Program-made: the position numbers and the translations under genes
Shown here: piece by piece, positions 16,499 to 25,036 of the stretch
Numbering within the stretch: position 1 is the first letter of the stretch
Layout: every line of letters starts with the position of its first letter
Notes under the pieces: generated by a model
Told to the model about the DNA's origin: nothing
Seen by the model: the letters and a program-made list of their open reading frames with translations, nothing else
Databases searched by the model: none
Source: a bacterium
GTDB lineage: Bacteria; CSSED10-310; JAJRTK01
DNA length: 29,072 nt
Assembly: GCA_024278345.1 (NCBI GenBank)
Contig: JAJRTK010000332.1
Location: 1-29,072, forward strand
Direction of reading: 5' to 3'

Positions 16499-19400
16499 CT
16501 GTCTGGCGCAATCCCCAACCGCCGAAGCTTGCCGGCCATCAGAAGACTCTTGAAAAGTGAGACCGCTTCGGCAATCAGCGGTTTGGCCAAATCTCTCTTG
16601 CCCTGGCTCTCGAAATAGCGTCCGTAAGCCAGAAGGTTTTCCGCCAGAAGATTGCGCTCCCCGGTCTGGCGAAGGAGATCGATGGCATGTTCGAAATGTG
16701 CTTCCGGGGGGGCATCCGCTTCCCGCCGGCGGGGCGTCTTGGCAGCGACCCGGGCCATGAGGCCCAGAGCCTCGCCAAGGGTCGGCTTGTGTCCGGCTTG
16801 AGAGGCCAGGTCATGGGCCATCCGAGCGTGGCGTTGGGCCCTTGAAAAGCGTTGCTTCCGAAGAGCCACTTCCCCGAGCCCGAGCTCGGCTCCCGCGATG
16901 TCTCGCCGCAGCTCCAGCGGCTGGGCGATGTCGAGAGACTCGCCGAAAGCTTCTTCCGCGGAGTCATAGTTTTTGAGCTCAAGAAAGAGGTTTCCCATGT
17001 TTCCCAGAATGTTGCACTCCAGCTCTCTCACTCGCTCATTCCTGGCCAGTGCCAGGCCACGTCGAAACGTCGATAATGCCTCCTGGTTGCGTCCCAGGAG
17101 GTTATAATTGATGGCGATGTTCGAAAGGTGGACAGCCATCCCCGCCAAATCGCTGATCTCTTCGGCGATGCCAGCCGCCCGTTCGTAGTGTTCGATGGCC
17201 TTCTCGAAGTGCCCCGAAGATCCCCAGGCGATTCCAAGGCTGTTTTCCGCTCCTGCGCGAACCGCCGGTTCCTCGCTCATCTTCGCGGCTTCCCAGGCCA
17301 GATTGGCGTGGTGCATCGTTTCGTCGGGATTTCCCCGCAAGTAGTGCAAGTAGCTCAGTTGCGAGTGGATCTTGTACAAAAACCGCGATTGGTCGTCCCG
17401 CTTGGACAGAGTGAAAGCCGTTTCAAGATCGACTTGAGCTTCATCGAGTTGTCCGATCCTGCAATGGAGAGTCCCGCGCCGGAGATGGGCGATGAGCGTC
17501 CAGGGTGTCTCTTCTTCCAACTCCCCCGCCACGAAGAGAGCTGCCTTGCACTGATCGAGAGCCTCGGCGTAGGCCCCTAGCTTTTCGGCCTCCTCCGCCG
17601 CCTTGAGATGCCAACGTACGGCGTCCTTTGCATTCCCGCCCATCCAGTGGTGGTAGGCGATACCCGCCGCCCCGCGATCCGCTTCTCTCCGAGTCGACTC
17701 CAAAAAAGCGGCTACGCGGCGGTGGAGAATCTTGCGACGGGGCGCCGGGAGGGTTTCATGGAGCACTTCGCGGATTTTCGAGTGGTGGAAGCGATAGGAC
17801 TCTTCGTTCTGGATCACTTCAGAGAGAATCTTGGCCTTGAGCAGTTCATCGAGGATATCCAGCAGCCGTTCCTCCTCTTCCCCCAAGATCCCTAGAAGTG
17901 CCTCGAAACTAAGCTCATCCCCAATGACCGAAGCCTTTCTCAGAACCTCTTGGGCACCTTTGGAGAGATTCTCAACGCGCCGGAGCACCAATTCCCGAAT
18001 CGTGTTGGGCAACGGTATTTTGCGATAGGTGCTCATGGTGGGATTCGTCGGCGCGGATGCCGATAGCTCCAGTTCCCATTGACCGTCAGGGCGCCGCTTC
18101 AACAGGCCGACTTCAAGGAGCGATTTCAGGATCTCCTGGACAAAGAAGGGATTGCCCTCCGTCTCCTCGTGAAGCCTCGTGGCGAAAAGGAGCGGAGCCT
18201 CCGCCATCCCCAACATCGACTGGACCATTTTGGCGACTTCTTCCACCTCCAAGCGCTGCAGGAGAATCTTGTGGAATCGCCCCGTTTTTTGCAACGATCC
18301 CATCATGCGCTGGAGGGGATGGCCCCCGTGAAGATCATCATCCCGGTAGGTGAAAACCACCATGAAACGCGCCGCGGGCTGCTGAGTCAAGAAGGACTGC
18401 ACCAAATGGGTCAGGCACTGGAAAGAAAGCCGATCCGCCCACTGGAAGTCGTCCAAGAAGAGAATCACGGGGTTCAACTCCCCCATGGAGCGGAGTGTCA
18501 ATCCAATATAGTCAAACTGCCGGAGCTTCTCCTGCTCCGGATCGAGAGGATAGGGCTCCGGCTGTTTCCGCACCGATGGCAAGAGGCCAAGTCGTGGGGA
18601 AATGCGGCGAAGGACGCCGCCCCGCTTCCCGATAACCTGCTCCACAAAGTCAGGCCCAAGGCGACGAGCCTCGGTGGCAATGGTCTGCAGTGGCCCGTGG
18701 AATGCCTCGAAGGGGAAATGAGCGTCTTCCGTCGAGCAGCCCCGGAGGATGAAGACCTTTTGGCGAGCCACCTCTTCCAGGAACTCTTCCACAAGCCGCG
18801 TCTTGCCCGCGCCTGATTCTCCACCGATAGCCAGGACGGAGCCCCGTCCAACCAACAGCGTTTCGAAGTGGCGCCGCAAAATCCCCAGCTCTTGCATTCG
18901 GCCAGCCAGCTCCGGATCGTAAAGGAAGTCGTTGAGCTGCGGCGCGTCTCTGGGCAAGGGGACTTCTGCTTCTTCTTCGCCCCGGCTTTCCCCTTCCGGG
19001 CAGTTTGCAAGAGCCCGTTCGATGTCCTCGGCCCGCTGATACCGATTCGCCGGATCTTTTTCCAGACACCGCAGAATCAAGGTCTCCAACTCCGGGGAAA
19101 TCCCCGAAACCACTTCGCTCGGCCGGGGCGGCGGCTTGTGAAGTTGGCTCCAGAGAATCTGCATGGGTTGTTGGCCGGAAAAAGGAGGCTGTCCAGCCAA
19201 AAGCTCGTAAAGAAGGATACCAAAGGCGTAGAGATCAGCTCGCTGATCCGTTTTTCGGCCTAGAACCTGTTCTGGCGCCATGTAGGCCGCCGTCCCCACA
19301 ATGGCCCCCTCCTGCGTCAAGGTGGCCGTCGCCATCTCCGCCTGCACAAGCCCAAAATCCATGAGCTTCGGTTGCCCATTCCTGTTGACAAGGACGTTGG

Positions 19401-19851
19401 ACGGCTTCAGGTCACGATGCACAATCCCGCAGCGATGGACATAGGCCAGCGCCGTGCAGAGCTTTCTCAGTTGCCTCACGACGCGGCCGCGGCGCTCGAG
19501 CTCGCCCGGATCGTCAGGCAGGGGAGAACCCGCAGCGTCCCGGACATTCGGGCCTTCCACATATTCCATGACGAAGAAGGGCGCGGAACTATCCGTGCCA
19601 TAATCAAAAACACGGACGAGCCCCGGATGCTCTAAACGAGCCATCACCCGAAACTCCCGCTGGAGCCGCCGCCGGCTCGATCCACCGGTGCCCAGAAGCG
19701 TCTTGACCGCGACCTTGCTCTCACTGGCGGGGTCTTCGGCAAGATAGACGATGCCTGTTCCGCCTCGCCCAAGAATCCGGATCACGTCGTAGCGGCCAAT
19801 GCGTGTTGGAACATGCACTTGATGATTCCTGCTTGTGCTGGGTGGCCTCAT
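16495..19851 (-). CDS. Ser/Thr kinase - AAA ATPase - TPR signalling protein (PknK-like)
   Basis: An 1118-aa cytoplasmic protein. The kinase domain is at ~21-282 (GRGGTGIVYLA, Lys50, HRDLKPSN with HRD at 145-147, DFG at 165-167, MAPEQ). The AAA/STAND ATPase follows, with Walker A GGESGAGKT at 343-351 and Walker B PVILFLDDFQWAD at ~461-473. After a helical region, several TPR repeats run through roughly residues 730-1050 (for example SLGIAWGSSGHFEKAIEHYERA and NLLGRNQEALSTF). This architecture is that of PknK-type and eukaryote-like kinases that bind partners through TPRs. The start at 19851 has CCGGAG ten bases upstream, within the tail of the decayed sialidase gene; stop is the shared CTAG. 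All kinase and P-loop residues look intact. Confidence 0.94.
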   Translation of the reverse strand: MRPPSTSRNHQVHVPTRIGRYDVIRILGRGGTGIVYLAEDPASESKVAVKTLLGTGGSSRRRLQREFRVMARLEHPGLVRVFDYGTDSSAPFFVMEYVEGPNVRDAAGSPLPDDPGELERRGRVVRQLRKLCTALAYVHRCGIVHRDLKPSNVLVNRNGQPKLMDFGLVQAEMATATLTQEGAIVGTAAYMAPEQVLGRKTDQRADLYAFGILLYELLAGQPPFSGQQPMQILWSQLHKPPPRPSEVVSGISPELETLILRCLEKDPANRYQRAEDIERALANCPEGESRGEEEAEVPLPRDAPQLNDFLYDPELAGRMQELGILRRHFETLLVGRGSVLAIGGESGAGKTRLVEEFLEEVARQKVFILRGCSTEDAHFPFEAFHGPLQTIATEARRLGPDFVEQVIGKRGGVLRRISPRLGLLPSVRKQPEPYPLDPEQEKLRQFDYIGLTLRSMGELNPVILFLDDFQWADRLSFQCLTHLVQSFLTQQPAARFMVVFTYRDDDLHGGHPLQRMMGSLQKTGRFHKILLQRLEVEEVAKMVQSMLGMAEAPLLFATRLHEETEGNPFFVQEILKSLLEVGLLKRRPDGQWELELSASAPTNPTMSTYRKIPLPNTIRELVLRRVENLSKGAQEVLRKASVIGDELSFEALLGILGEEEERLLDILDELLKAKILSEVIQNEESYRFHHSKIREVLHETLPAPRRKILHRRVAAFLESTRREADRGAAGIAYHHWMGGNAKDAVRWHLKAAEEAEKLGAYAEALDQCKAALFVAGELEEETPWTLIAHLRRGTLHCRIGQLDEAQVDLETAFTLSKRDDQSRFLYKIHSQLSYLHYLRGNPDETMHHANLAWEAAKMSEEPAVRAGAENSLGIAWGSSGHFEKAIEHYERAAGIAEEISDLAGMAVHLSNIAINYNLLGRNQEALSTFRRGLALARNERVRELECNILGNMGNLFLELKNYDSAEEAFGESLDIAQPLELRRDIAGAELGLGEVALRKQRFSRAQRHARMAHDLASQAGHKPTLGEALGLMARVAAKTPRRREADAPPEAHFEHAIDLLRQTGERNLLAENLLAYGRYFESQGKRDLAKPLIAEAVSLFKSLLMAGKLRRLGIAPDS

Positions 19852-19870
19852 TCAAGACCGACTCCGGGGA

Positions 19871-20316
19871 TCAGTTCATCGGCGAGTAGTGGACATCCTG
19901 ATTCCCGCTCCTCGTATCCATCCAAAGGGCGTATCCTACTCCGCCGGCGGCGGCAACACCATTGTAGTCCCCGATGAAGCTTCCGCCAAATCAGTACCGG
20001 GATCGAAAGAGGAGGGTGTTATACGCCGGTTTGCCCCGAAACTCCGCCCACCGTCGTCAGAACGGGCGGAGTAAAGGTCTAGAAGCCTTCCATCGGGGTC
20101 GTTACGAGTATTGTACCAAACCACGTAAACCGAGCCCGCCTCGTCAGCCGCTACCCAGGGGAAGATCCGGAACCCCCGGCCACCGTCGTCGCTCCTGGCC
20201 ACATAGAGGCCCCCTTGATCCGAATCTCTCCAAAAAGAAATGAGAGCCATATAGAAAGTCCCATCCATCGAGGCGGCCACAGCCGGCAATGGTTTCCCGG
20301 TTGTTCTCGCTGAAAA
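19871..20316 (-). pseudogene. Decayed C-terminal fragment of a BNR/sialidase-like secreted protein
   Basis: On the minus strand this reads GKPLPAVAASMDGTFYMAL, LYVARSDDGGRGF, PWVAADEAGSVYVVWYNTRN, LYSARSDDGGRSF and SSFDPGTD in one frame. The next frame then reads GGSFIGDYNGVAAAGGVGYALWMD and QDVHYSPMN before TGA at 19873-19871. SxDDGGxxF units are Asp-box (BNR) motifs. Adding one base at the T-run near 19985-19990 would join the frames as GTDFGGSFIGDY, so one base appears lost. There is also an apparent internal deletion before PWVAADE and no N-terminal part; upstream lies repeat R3. Only the last ~145 residues remain, so it is a relic unless the frameshift is a sequencing error. Confidence 0.7.
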
Positions 20317-20413
20317 AGAGAGAAGGGACGCCCTCGAAGCTCATGCCTACGATACGCCTACCATCTCCTGCCGACAAGGGCAGGACCATTGCCAAAGATT
20401 TTGAACTCTTAGA

Positions 20414-20461
20414 GTTGACGTCCGCTACCGTCGGCGGCAGTCCGTCCGCCGCCGTCCGCCA
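20414..20461 (-). repeat. Dispersed GC-rich repeat, copy R3
   Basis: In reverse complement this matches R2 at 10672-10725 closely and R1 at 2401-2455 loosely. It lies in the 357-bp gap between the truncated sialidase relic and the dehydrogenase gene. Its position just beyond the broken end of the relic suggests it could mark the break point. Elsewhere in this gap only a short inverted pair, CTTTAC at 20543 and GTAAAG at 20566, stands out. Confidence 0.65.
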
Positions 20462-20673
20462 TTTACCGCCCTGAAACCCGGTCCCGGCCATGACTTGCCG
20501 GAAGCCGGAGCTTCCGCCGCTGGGCAAGGGTTGCTTGGGAGTCTTTACGCACGGCGCGTCATGGGGTAAAGTCCGCGTCTTGTGGGAAACGGGCCTGATC
20601 TCGGGCGATGGCCGGAGAGCTGCTGACGTGGGCCCGGCAGCGGCGCCGAATGTTCAATCACGAGAAGGAAACC

Positions 20674-22848
20674 ATGAAAGGACTGACGAAGGAAGAGCTG
20701 ATCCTGGCCTATCGGGTTGGGATGCGGGCTCGGTTGGCGGAGCAACGGATCGTGCGGCTTGTGAGCCAGGGCAAGGTGAAGTTCGCCATCTGGGGTTCGG
20801 GAGAAGAGGTCCACGGGACAGCGACGGCTCTGGCGCTGAGTAAGCTGGTGAAACCTGAGAAGTTCGGGTTCAACGGCCATTATCGTTCCGGGGCCCTGAT
20901 TTCCATGTGGTGCGAGCTTCACGGTCGATCCGGGTTCGCGTTGGACCTGTTCCGTCAGCAATTCTCCAAAGCCACCGATCCCTATAGTGGCGGTCGCCAG
21001 ATGGTTTACCATTTGAGCATTCCGGAGTTGGGGATTTTGCCCATCCAGTCTCCCGTGGGCATGCAGCTTGGGAAGGCGGCGGGGTATGCTCAGGGTTTTG
21101 TGAAGAAAGGGGTGGAGGGTGCGCTGGTGGTGGCGGTAGTGGGTGATGGCAGCACGGCGGAAGGCGATCTTCACGAGGCCATGAATGCCGCGTCGGTTTG
21201 GTCCTTGCCCCTCCTCATCCTGGTGACGGATAACCGGATCGCGATTTCCACGCGGCCAGAGGATGGGCGAGGCATCAAGGATTTCGGGAATTATGCCAAG
21301 GCCTTTGGCATGAGCTTTTTCGATGTGGATGGGAAGCGGTTTCAGGATGTGTTTGATGCCACGACGGAGGCGGCTGGAACAGTACAGAGGGAGCAGCGGG
21401 CTGCTCTGATGCTGGTCCATGGCCTACCGCGGCTCAACGGGCATAGCTCCGCGGGAAACTACCGCTTTGACCTGGAGCAGCCCGATCCGTTGCTCGATTT
21501 CGGCCTGCAGCTCGTGGAACTCGGCGTCGTAAAGGCCGGGGATATCCTGGAGCGAACCGGGGGCCGAGGCGCCGATTTCTATGCTCACCACCGGCTGGGC
21601 CGGATCGCGGCGGAAGAAGACCGCCAAGTGGTGGCGTGGATGAAGCAGGCCTTAGGGGAGCCGGATCCCGACCCGTCAACCATCCATGCCTATATCCGGC
21701 CGCCTTTCCCCGAGGTGGGGAAGGAAGATGCCGATTCCCGGAACCTCAACGGGACCGTGGTCACCTTTGCCGGTGCCCTTCGGGCTGCGCACAAATCGAT
21801 TTTGGAGCGGTATCCCGCCCTGGTGCTGGGACAGGACATTGGCAAACTGGGGGGAGTGATGCAGGCGACAGCCGGGCTGAAGAAACTCTTTCCCCATCGC
21901 GTGCTTGATGCGCCTCTCAACGAGCCGCTCATCGTGGGGACCGCCACAGGCGCCGCGCTGCACCGGGATTTCCGGGTCCTTTGCGAGATCCAGTTTGGGG
22001 ATTACAGCCTCAATGCTTACCACTGGTTCGTCTATCTGGGGAACCTGTTTTGGAGCTCCAACGGAAAAACTCGCGCCGGGGTCGTTGTGCGGATGCCCAC
22101 CGACCCGTTTGGAGGCGGAGCAATCTATCATTCCATGAGCGTGGAGGGGTTCTTTGGGTCGATTCCGGGCCTGGTTATCCTCATGCCCTCCACCTCCCAC
22201 GACGCCTATGGGTTGCTCTGTTCGGCGGTGGACTACGGCGGTCCCGTCCTTTTCTTGGAGCCGAAATGGTGTTACCGCCGAGCCCAGGGGCCCCGGCTTC
22301 CAGGGGAACCAACGGATGAAACGGGCCGGGAAGAGCTCCGCAACCAGATCCGCCATGGCGATGTGCCCCGGGTGGGAGAAGGGCTTCGCGTTCCCCTTGG
22401 CCGTGGCGCCATCCGCAGGGACGGAAATGATTTGACCATCGTTGCTTGGGGCCGGGCGGTCTGGACCTCCCTGGATGCGGCGCGTCGGCTCACTGCCCAA
22501 GGGATCGACGCGGAAATACTCGATCTGCGGACCATTGTGCCTCCCGATTTGGAGCTGATCCAGGCTTCGGTGAGCAGGACCGGCCGCCTTCTAGTTGCCC
22601 ACGAGGATCGGACTTTCCACGGCTTCGGTCGGCAGATCCAAGGATGGATGACAGAGTCGATCCCGGGGCTGGCGAGCAGGGTCGTCGGCATGAAGGAAGT
22701 GCCAGGCGTCGCTCAGTCGCCGGTCCTGGAAAAAGGAACGGTTCTCACTGTGGACGATATCGTTGCTTGCGCCGTGGAGCTTGTGGAAAACGGTCCCGGT
22801 CTCCACCGGGGCTGGAGCTACATCCCGCGCCGCTTTTCCAGGGGGTGA
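20674..22848 (+). CDS. 2-oxo acid dehydrogenase E1, alpha and beta subunits fused
   Basis: A 724-aa thiamine-diphosphate enzyme. The alpha half (to ~350) has the ThDP motif GDGSTAEGDLHEAMNAASVWSLPLLILVTDN (GDG at 157-159, Asn187) and the entry motif HYRSGALI. The beta half starts near NLNGTVVTFAGALRAAHKSI and has LGQDIGKLGGVMQATAGL, LNEPLIVGTATGAAL and HEDRTFHGFGRQI. Such alpha-beta fusions occur for branched-chain 2-oxoacid dehydrogenase-like E1s. They decarboxylate a 2-oxo acid and pass the acyl group to a lipoyl E2, but no E2 or E3 is in the window. ATG 20674 has GAGAAGGA upstream and begins the conserved region; in-frame ATGs at 20608 and 20650 are alternatives. The next gene begins 3 bp after the stop. 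Confidence 0.9.
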   Translation: MKGLTKEELILAYRVGMRARLAEQRIVRLVSQGKVKFAIWGSGEEVHGTATALALSKLVKPEKFGFNGHYRSGALISMWCELHGRSGFALDLFRQQFSKATDPYSGGRQMVYHLSIPELGILPIQSPVGMQLGKAAGYAQGFVKKGVEGALVVAVVGDGSTAEGDLHEAMNAASVWSLPLLILVTDNRIAISTRPEDGRGIKDFGNYAKAFGMSFFDVDGKRFQDVFDATTEAAGTVQREQRAALMLVHGLPRLNGHSSAGNYRFDLEQPDPLLDFGLQLVELGVVKAGDILERTGGRGADFYAHHRLGRIAAEEDRQVVAWMKQALGEPDPDPSTIHAYIRPPFPEVGKEDADSRNLNGTVVTFAGALRAAHKSILERYPALVLGQDIGKLGGVMQATAGLKKLFPHRVLDAPLNEPLIVGTATGAALHRDFRVLCEIQFGDYSLNAYHWFVYLGNLFWSSNGKTRAGVVVRMPTDPFGGGAIYHSMSVEGFFGSIPGLVILMPSTSHDAYGLLCSAVDYGGPVLFLEPKWCYRRAQGPRLPGEPTDETGREELRNQIRHGDVPRVGEGLRVPLGRGAIRRDGNDLTIVAWGRAVWTSLDAARRLTAQGIDAEILDLRTIVPPDLELIQASVSRTGRLLVAHEDRTFHGFGRQIQGWMTESIPGLASRVVGMKEVPGVAQSPVLEKGTVLTVDDIVACAVELVENGPGLHRGWSYIPRRFSRG

Positions 22849-22851
22849 GCC

Positions 22852-24213
22852 ATGTTGTCCATCAATCCCGCGACGGGGCAGGTTTTGCGTGAGGCTCCCT
22901 ACGATTCCCACGAGCGCGTCCAGGAGCAGCTCGTCCGGGCGGAGGCGGCGTTCCGCACCTGGAGAGAGACATCTCTGGAAGAGCGGTGCGCTCTCTTGTC
23001 TAGGGTCGCCAACGGGCTCCGCTCCCGCCGGGACGAGCTGGCCCGGCTCATGACCCGGGAGATGGGCAAGCCCATCGGGGAGTCCCGAGGCGAGATCGAG
23101 AAGTGCGCTTGGGTCTGCGAGCACTACGCCGCCGAGGCTGCCGGGTATCTCCAGTGGGAAGAGATAGCCACCGACGCCGCGCAGAGCGGCGTGCAGTACG
23201 AGCCGCTGGGAGTGGTGCTGGCCATCATGCCCTGGAACTTCCCCTTCTGGCAGGTCTTCCGGTTCGCGGCACCAGCATTGGCGGCGGGGAACGCAGGAAT
23301 TGTCAAGCACGCGGAGACCGTCCAGGGCTGTGCCGAGGCCTTCGTGGAGCTGTTCGAGGCCGCCGACGCTCCAGCCGGGCTCCTGTCGAACCTCCGGATC
23401 CCCGAAGCCCAAGTGGCGGACGTGATCGGGCATCCGGTGATTCGGGCAGTGACGCTCACTGGCTCTGAGAGGGCTGGTCGCGCCGTGGCCGCCCGCACGG
23501 CCGCTGAGCTGAAACCCGCGGTCCTGGAGTTGGGCGGGTCCGACCCCTTCATCGTGGCAGCCGACGCCGATCTGGACCGGACAGTGGCGGGGGCCGTGCT
23601 CTCCAGGACCCTCAATTCCGGCCAAAGCTGCATCGCCGCCAAGCGCTTCCTGGTGGAACAACCCGTTGCCGACGAGTTCCAGGCTCGCCTGACACGGGCC
23701 TTTGAGGCACTGAAGGTGGGGGATCCACTCGATCCGGAAACCAAGGTCGGACCGCTGGCCAGGCAGGATCTCTTGGAGAATCTGGAGCGGCAAGTGGAGG
23801 AGTCAATTCGCATGGGCGCCCGCTTGTTGACCGGTGGCCAGCGTCTCCAGGGGGCTGGCTGGTTCTATCCCCCCACTCTCCTGGCCGGCGTCCGGCCAGG
23901 AATGCCCGCCTTCGACGAAGAGACGTTCGGCCCCGTGGGCGCCCTCCTTTCCGTGGAGAACATGGAGGAAGCCGTAGCCCTCGCCAACCGAAGCCGGTAC
24001 GGCCTGGGCGCCAGCCTATGGACGTCGTCCACGGCCCTGGCCAAGCGCCTCGTGCCCAGGCTCGAAGCCGGCCACGTGGCCGTCAACGGGATCGTGAAAT
24101 CCGATCCCCGCCTGCCTTTCGGTGGGATCAAATGCTCCGGCTACGGCCGGGAACTCGGTCGTCCGGGGATCCTCTCCTTCGTCAACGCCAAGACCTTCTG
24201 GATCGCCGAATAA
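22852..24213 (+). CDS. NAD(P)-dependent aldehyde dehydrogenase, succinate-semialdehyde dehydrogenase-like
   Basis: A 453-aa enzyme of the aldehyde dehydrogenase superfamily. Visible are MPWNFPFWQ with catalytic Asn129, LTGSERAGR, Glu226 in VLELGGSDPFIV, and the nucleophile Cys260 in LNSGQSCIAAKRF. The start (SINPATGQVL) and end (PFGGIKCSGYGRELGRPGILSFVNAKT) are typical of GabD/YneI-type enzymes, and the ~455-aa length is that of the short YneI/Sad form. It oxidises an aldehyde to a carboxylate; the substrate is inferred, not seen. GGGGGTGAG at the end of the E1 gene is the ribosome-binding site, so the two genes are co-transcribed and perhaps translationally coupled. The stop is TAA. Confidence 0.92.
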   Translation: MLSINPATGQVLREAPYDSHERVQEQLVRAEAAFRTWRETSLEERCALLSRVANGLRSRRDELARLMTREMGKPIGESRGEIEKCAWVCEHYAAEAAGYLQWEEIATDAAQSGVQYEPLGVVLAIMPWNFPFWQVFRFAAPALAAGNAGIVKHAETVQGCAEAFVELFEAADAPAGLLSNLRIPEAQVADVIGHPVIRAVTLTGSERAGRAVAARTAAELKPAVLELGGSDPFIVAADADLDRTVAGAVLSRTLNSGQSCIAAKRFLVEQPVADEFQARLTRAFEALKVGDPLDPETKVGPLARQDLLENLERQVEESIRMGARLLTGGQRLQGAGWFYPPTLLAGVRPGMPAFDEETFGPVGALLSVENMEEAVALANRSRYGLGASLWTSSTALAKRLVPRLEAGHVAVNGIVKSDPRLPFGGIKCSGYGRELGRPGILSFVNAKTFWIAE

Positions 24214-24230
24214 AGTGCCGCTCCAGTATT

Positions 24231-24268
24231 GCGGGCCATTGCCAATGCAAGCCGCCATTCTGGCCCGC
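24231..24268. other. Inverted repeat downstream of the aldehyde dehydrogenase gene
   Basis: GCGGGCC at 24231-24237 pairs with GGCCCGC at 24262-24268 across a 24-base interval. It begins 18 bp after the stop codon. There is no T-run, so it is at best a Rho-dependent or mRNA-stabilising 3' structure. Confidence 0.3.
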
Positions 24269-24296
24269 ATGCCTCGGCGAATCTGCATGCTCTCTA

Positions 24297-24450
24297 CGGG
24301 ACCTATCAAATTGTCGTGTTTTTGCTTTACAATTTTCTTCGCCAAAACGGTGGCACCGGCATCTTGCCGGTGTAGCGCCCTCCGGGCTGCACGGAGCCGG
24401 GAAGGAGGCCCGCCCCAGCGGTGATGTTGTCAACCGGATCTGATAGGTCT
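24297..24450 (-). repeat. Dispersed repeat, copy B (uninterrupted)
   Basis: Its reverse complement matches 1721-1774 plus 1933-2030 without the 158-bp interruption found there. It includes the hairpin ACCGGCATCTTGCCGGT and lies between the convergent ends of the aldehyde dehydrogenase gene and the suf operon. Together with copy A it forms a pair of inverted repeats about 22 kb apart. The rest of the 288-bp gap holds only the two hairpins listed. Confidence 0.85.
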
Positions 24451-24484
24451 CCGACTCTCCGCAGTCGCTTGACAGACGCCCATG

Positions 24485-24501
24485 AGGGCTGGTGGAGCCC
24501 T
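24485..24501 (-). terminator. Hairpin directly after the suf operon
   Basis: AGGGCT and AGCCCT form a perfect 6-bp stem with a 5-base loop immediately beyond the sufT stop codon on the minus strand. No T-run follows, so it is a weak terminator candidate or a 3'-end stabiliser. Confidence 0.28.
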
Positions 24502-25029
24502 TCAGTAGAGATTCAGCTCCAGCCTCGCGGCTTCCTCCATCATTTCAGGGGTCCACGGCGGGTCCCAAACCAGAGCCACCTTCGAGGACTTGACGCCCGG
24601 TACCTGGCTGACCTTGTACTCCACTTCCGGGGGAAGAATCCCGGCAACGGGACAGGCGGGCGAGGTGAGGGTCATCTTGACTTCCACCTGGGAGTCCTTG
24701 TCGATGTCGATTTCGTAGATCAGCCCAAGGTCGTAGATATTCACCGGGATCTCTGGATCGTAGCAGGTTCGGATTGCCCGGACGATGGCCTCCTCCAGCT
24801 CCCGCGGATCGGGGTTTTCCCCGGAAGCCTCAATTCCTGCCCCTGCGGACGAGGAGCGATCCCCTGGCCCGAGGCCGGCCAGATGCCCCGACATTGGATC
24901 CGCCGGCTGCGGGGCTGCTCCTTGCGGGTGTTGCGACATTGGGTCCGCCGGCTGCTGGACCGCTGGCGCGGTGGCGGGAGAGCCTTGGGCGGCTTGAGCT
25001 TGTGCGATGCTGGCTCGATTTAGGGGCAT
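24502..25029 (-). CDS. sufT: SufT-like MIP18/DUF59 Fe-S assembly protein with a repeat-bearing N-terminal extension
   Basis: A 175-aa protein whose C-terminal ~100 residues are a DUF59/MIP18 domain: CYDPEIPVNIYDLGLIYEI, MTLTSPACPVAG with the conserved Cys126, and LVWDPPWTPEMMEEAARLEL. Such proteins (SufT, PaaD-like) help Fe-S cluster maturation and transfer. Residues ~1-70 are a low-complexity Ala/Gln/Pro-rich extension carrying two copies of QPADPMS-x-H, 15 residues apart; the coding DNA shows the same repeat (24890-24910 and 24935-24955). ATG 25029 has GGAG ten bases upstream and lies 7 bp after the sufU stop. It is last in the suf operon, the usual place for sufT. Confidence 0.9.
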   Translation of the reverse strand: MPLNRASIAQAQAAQGSPATAPAVQQPADPMSQHPQGAAPQPADPMSGHLAGLGPGDRSSSAGAGIEASGENPDPRELEEAIVRAIRTCYDPEIPVNIYDLGLIYEIDIDKDSQVEVKMTLTSPACPVAGILPPEVEYKVSQVPGVKSSKVALVWDPPWTPEMMEEAARLELNLY

Positions 25030-25036
25030 TTTTGGA

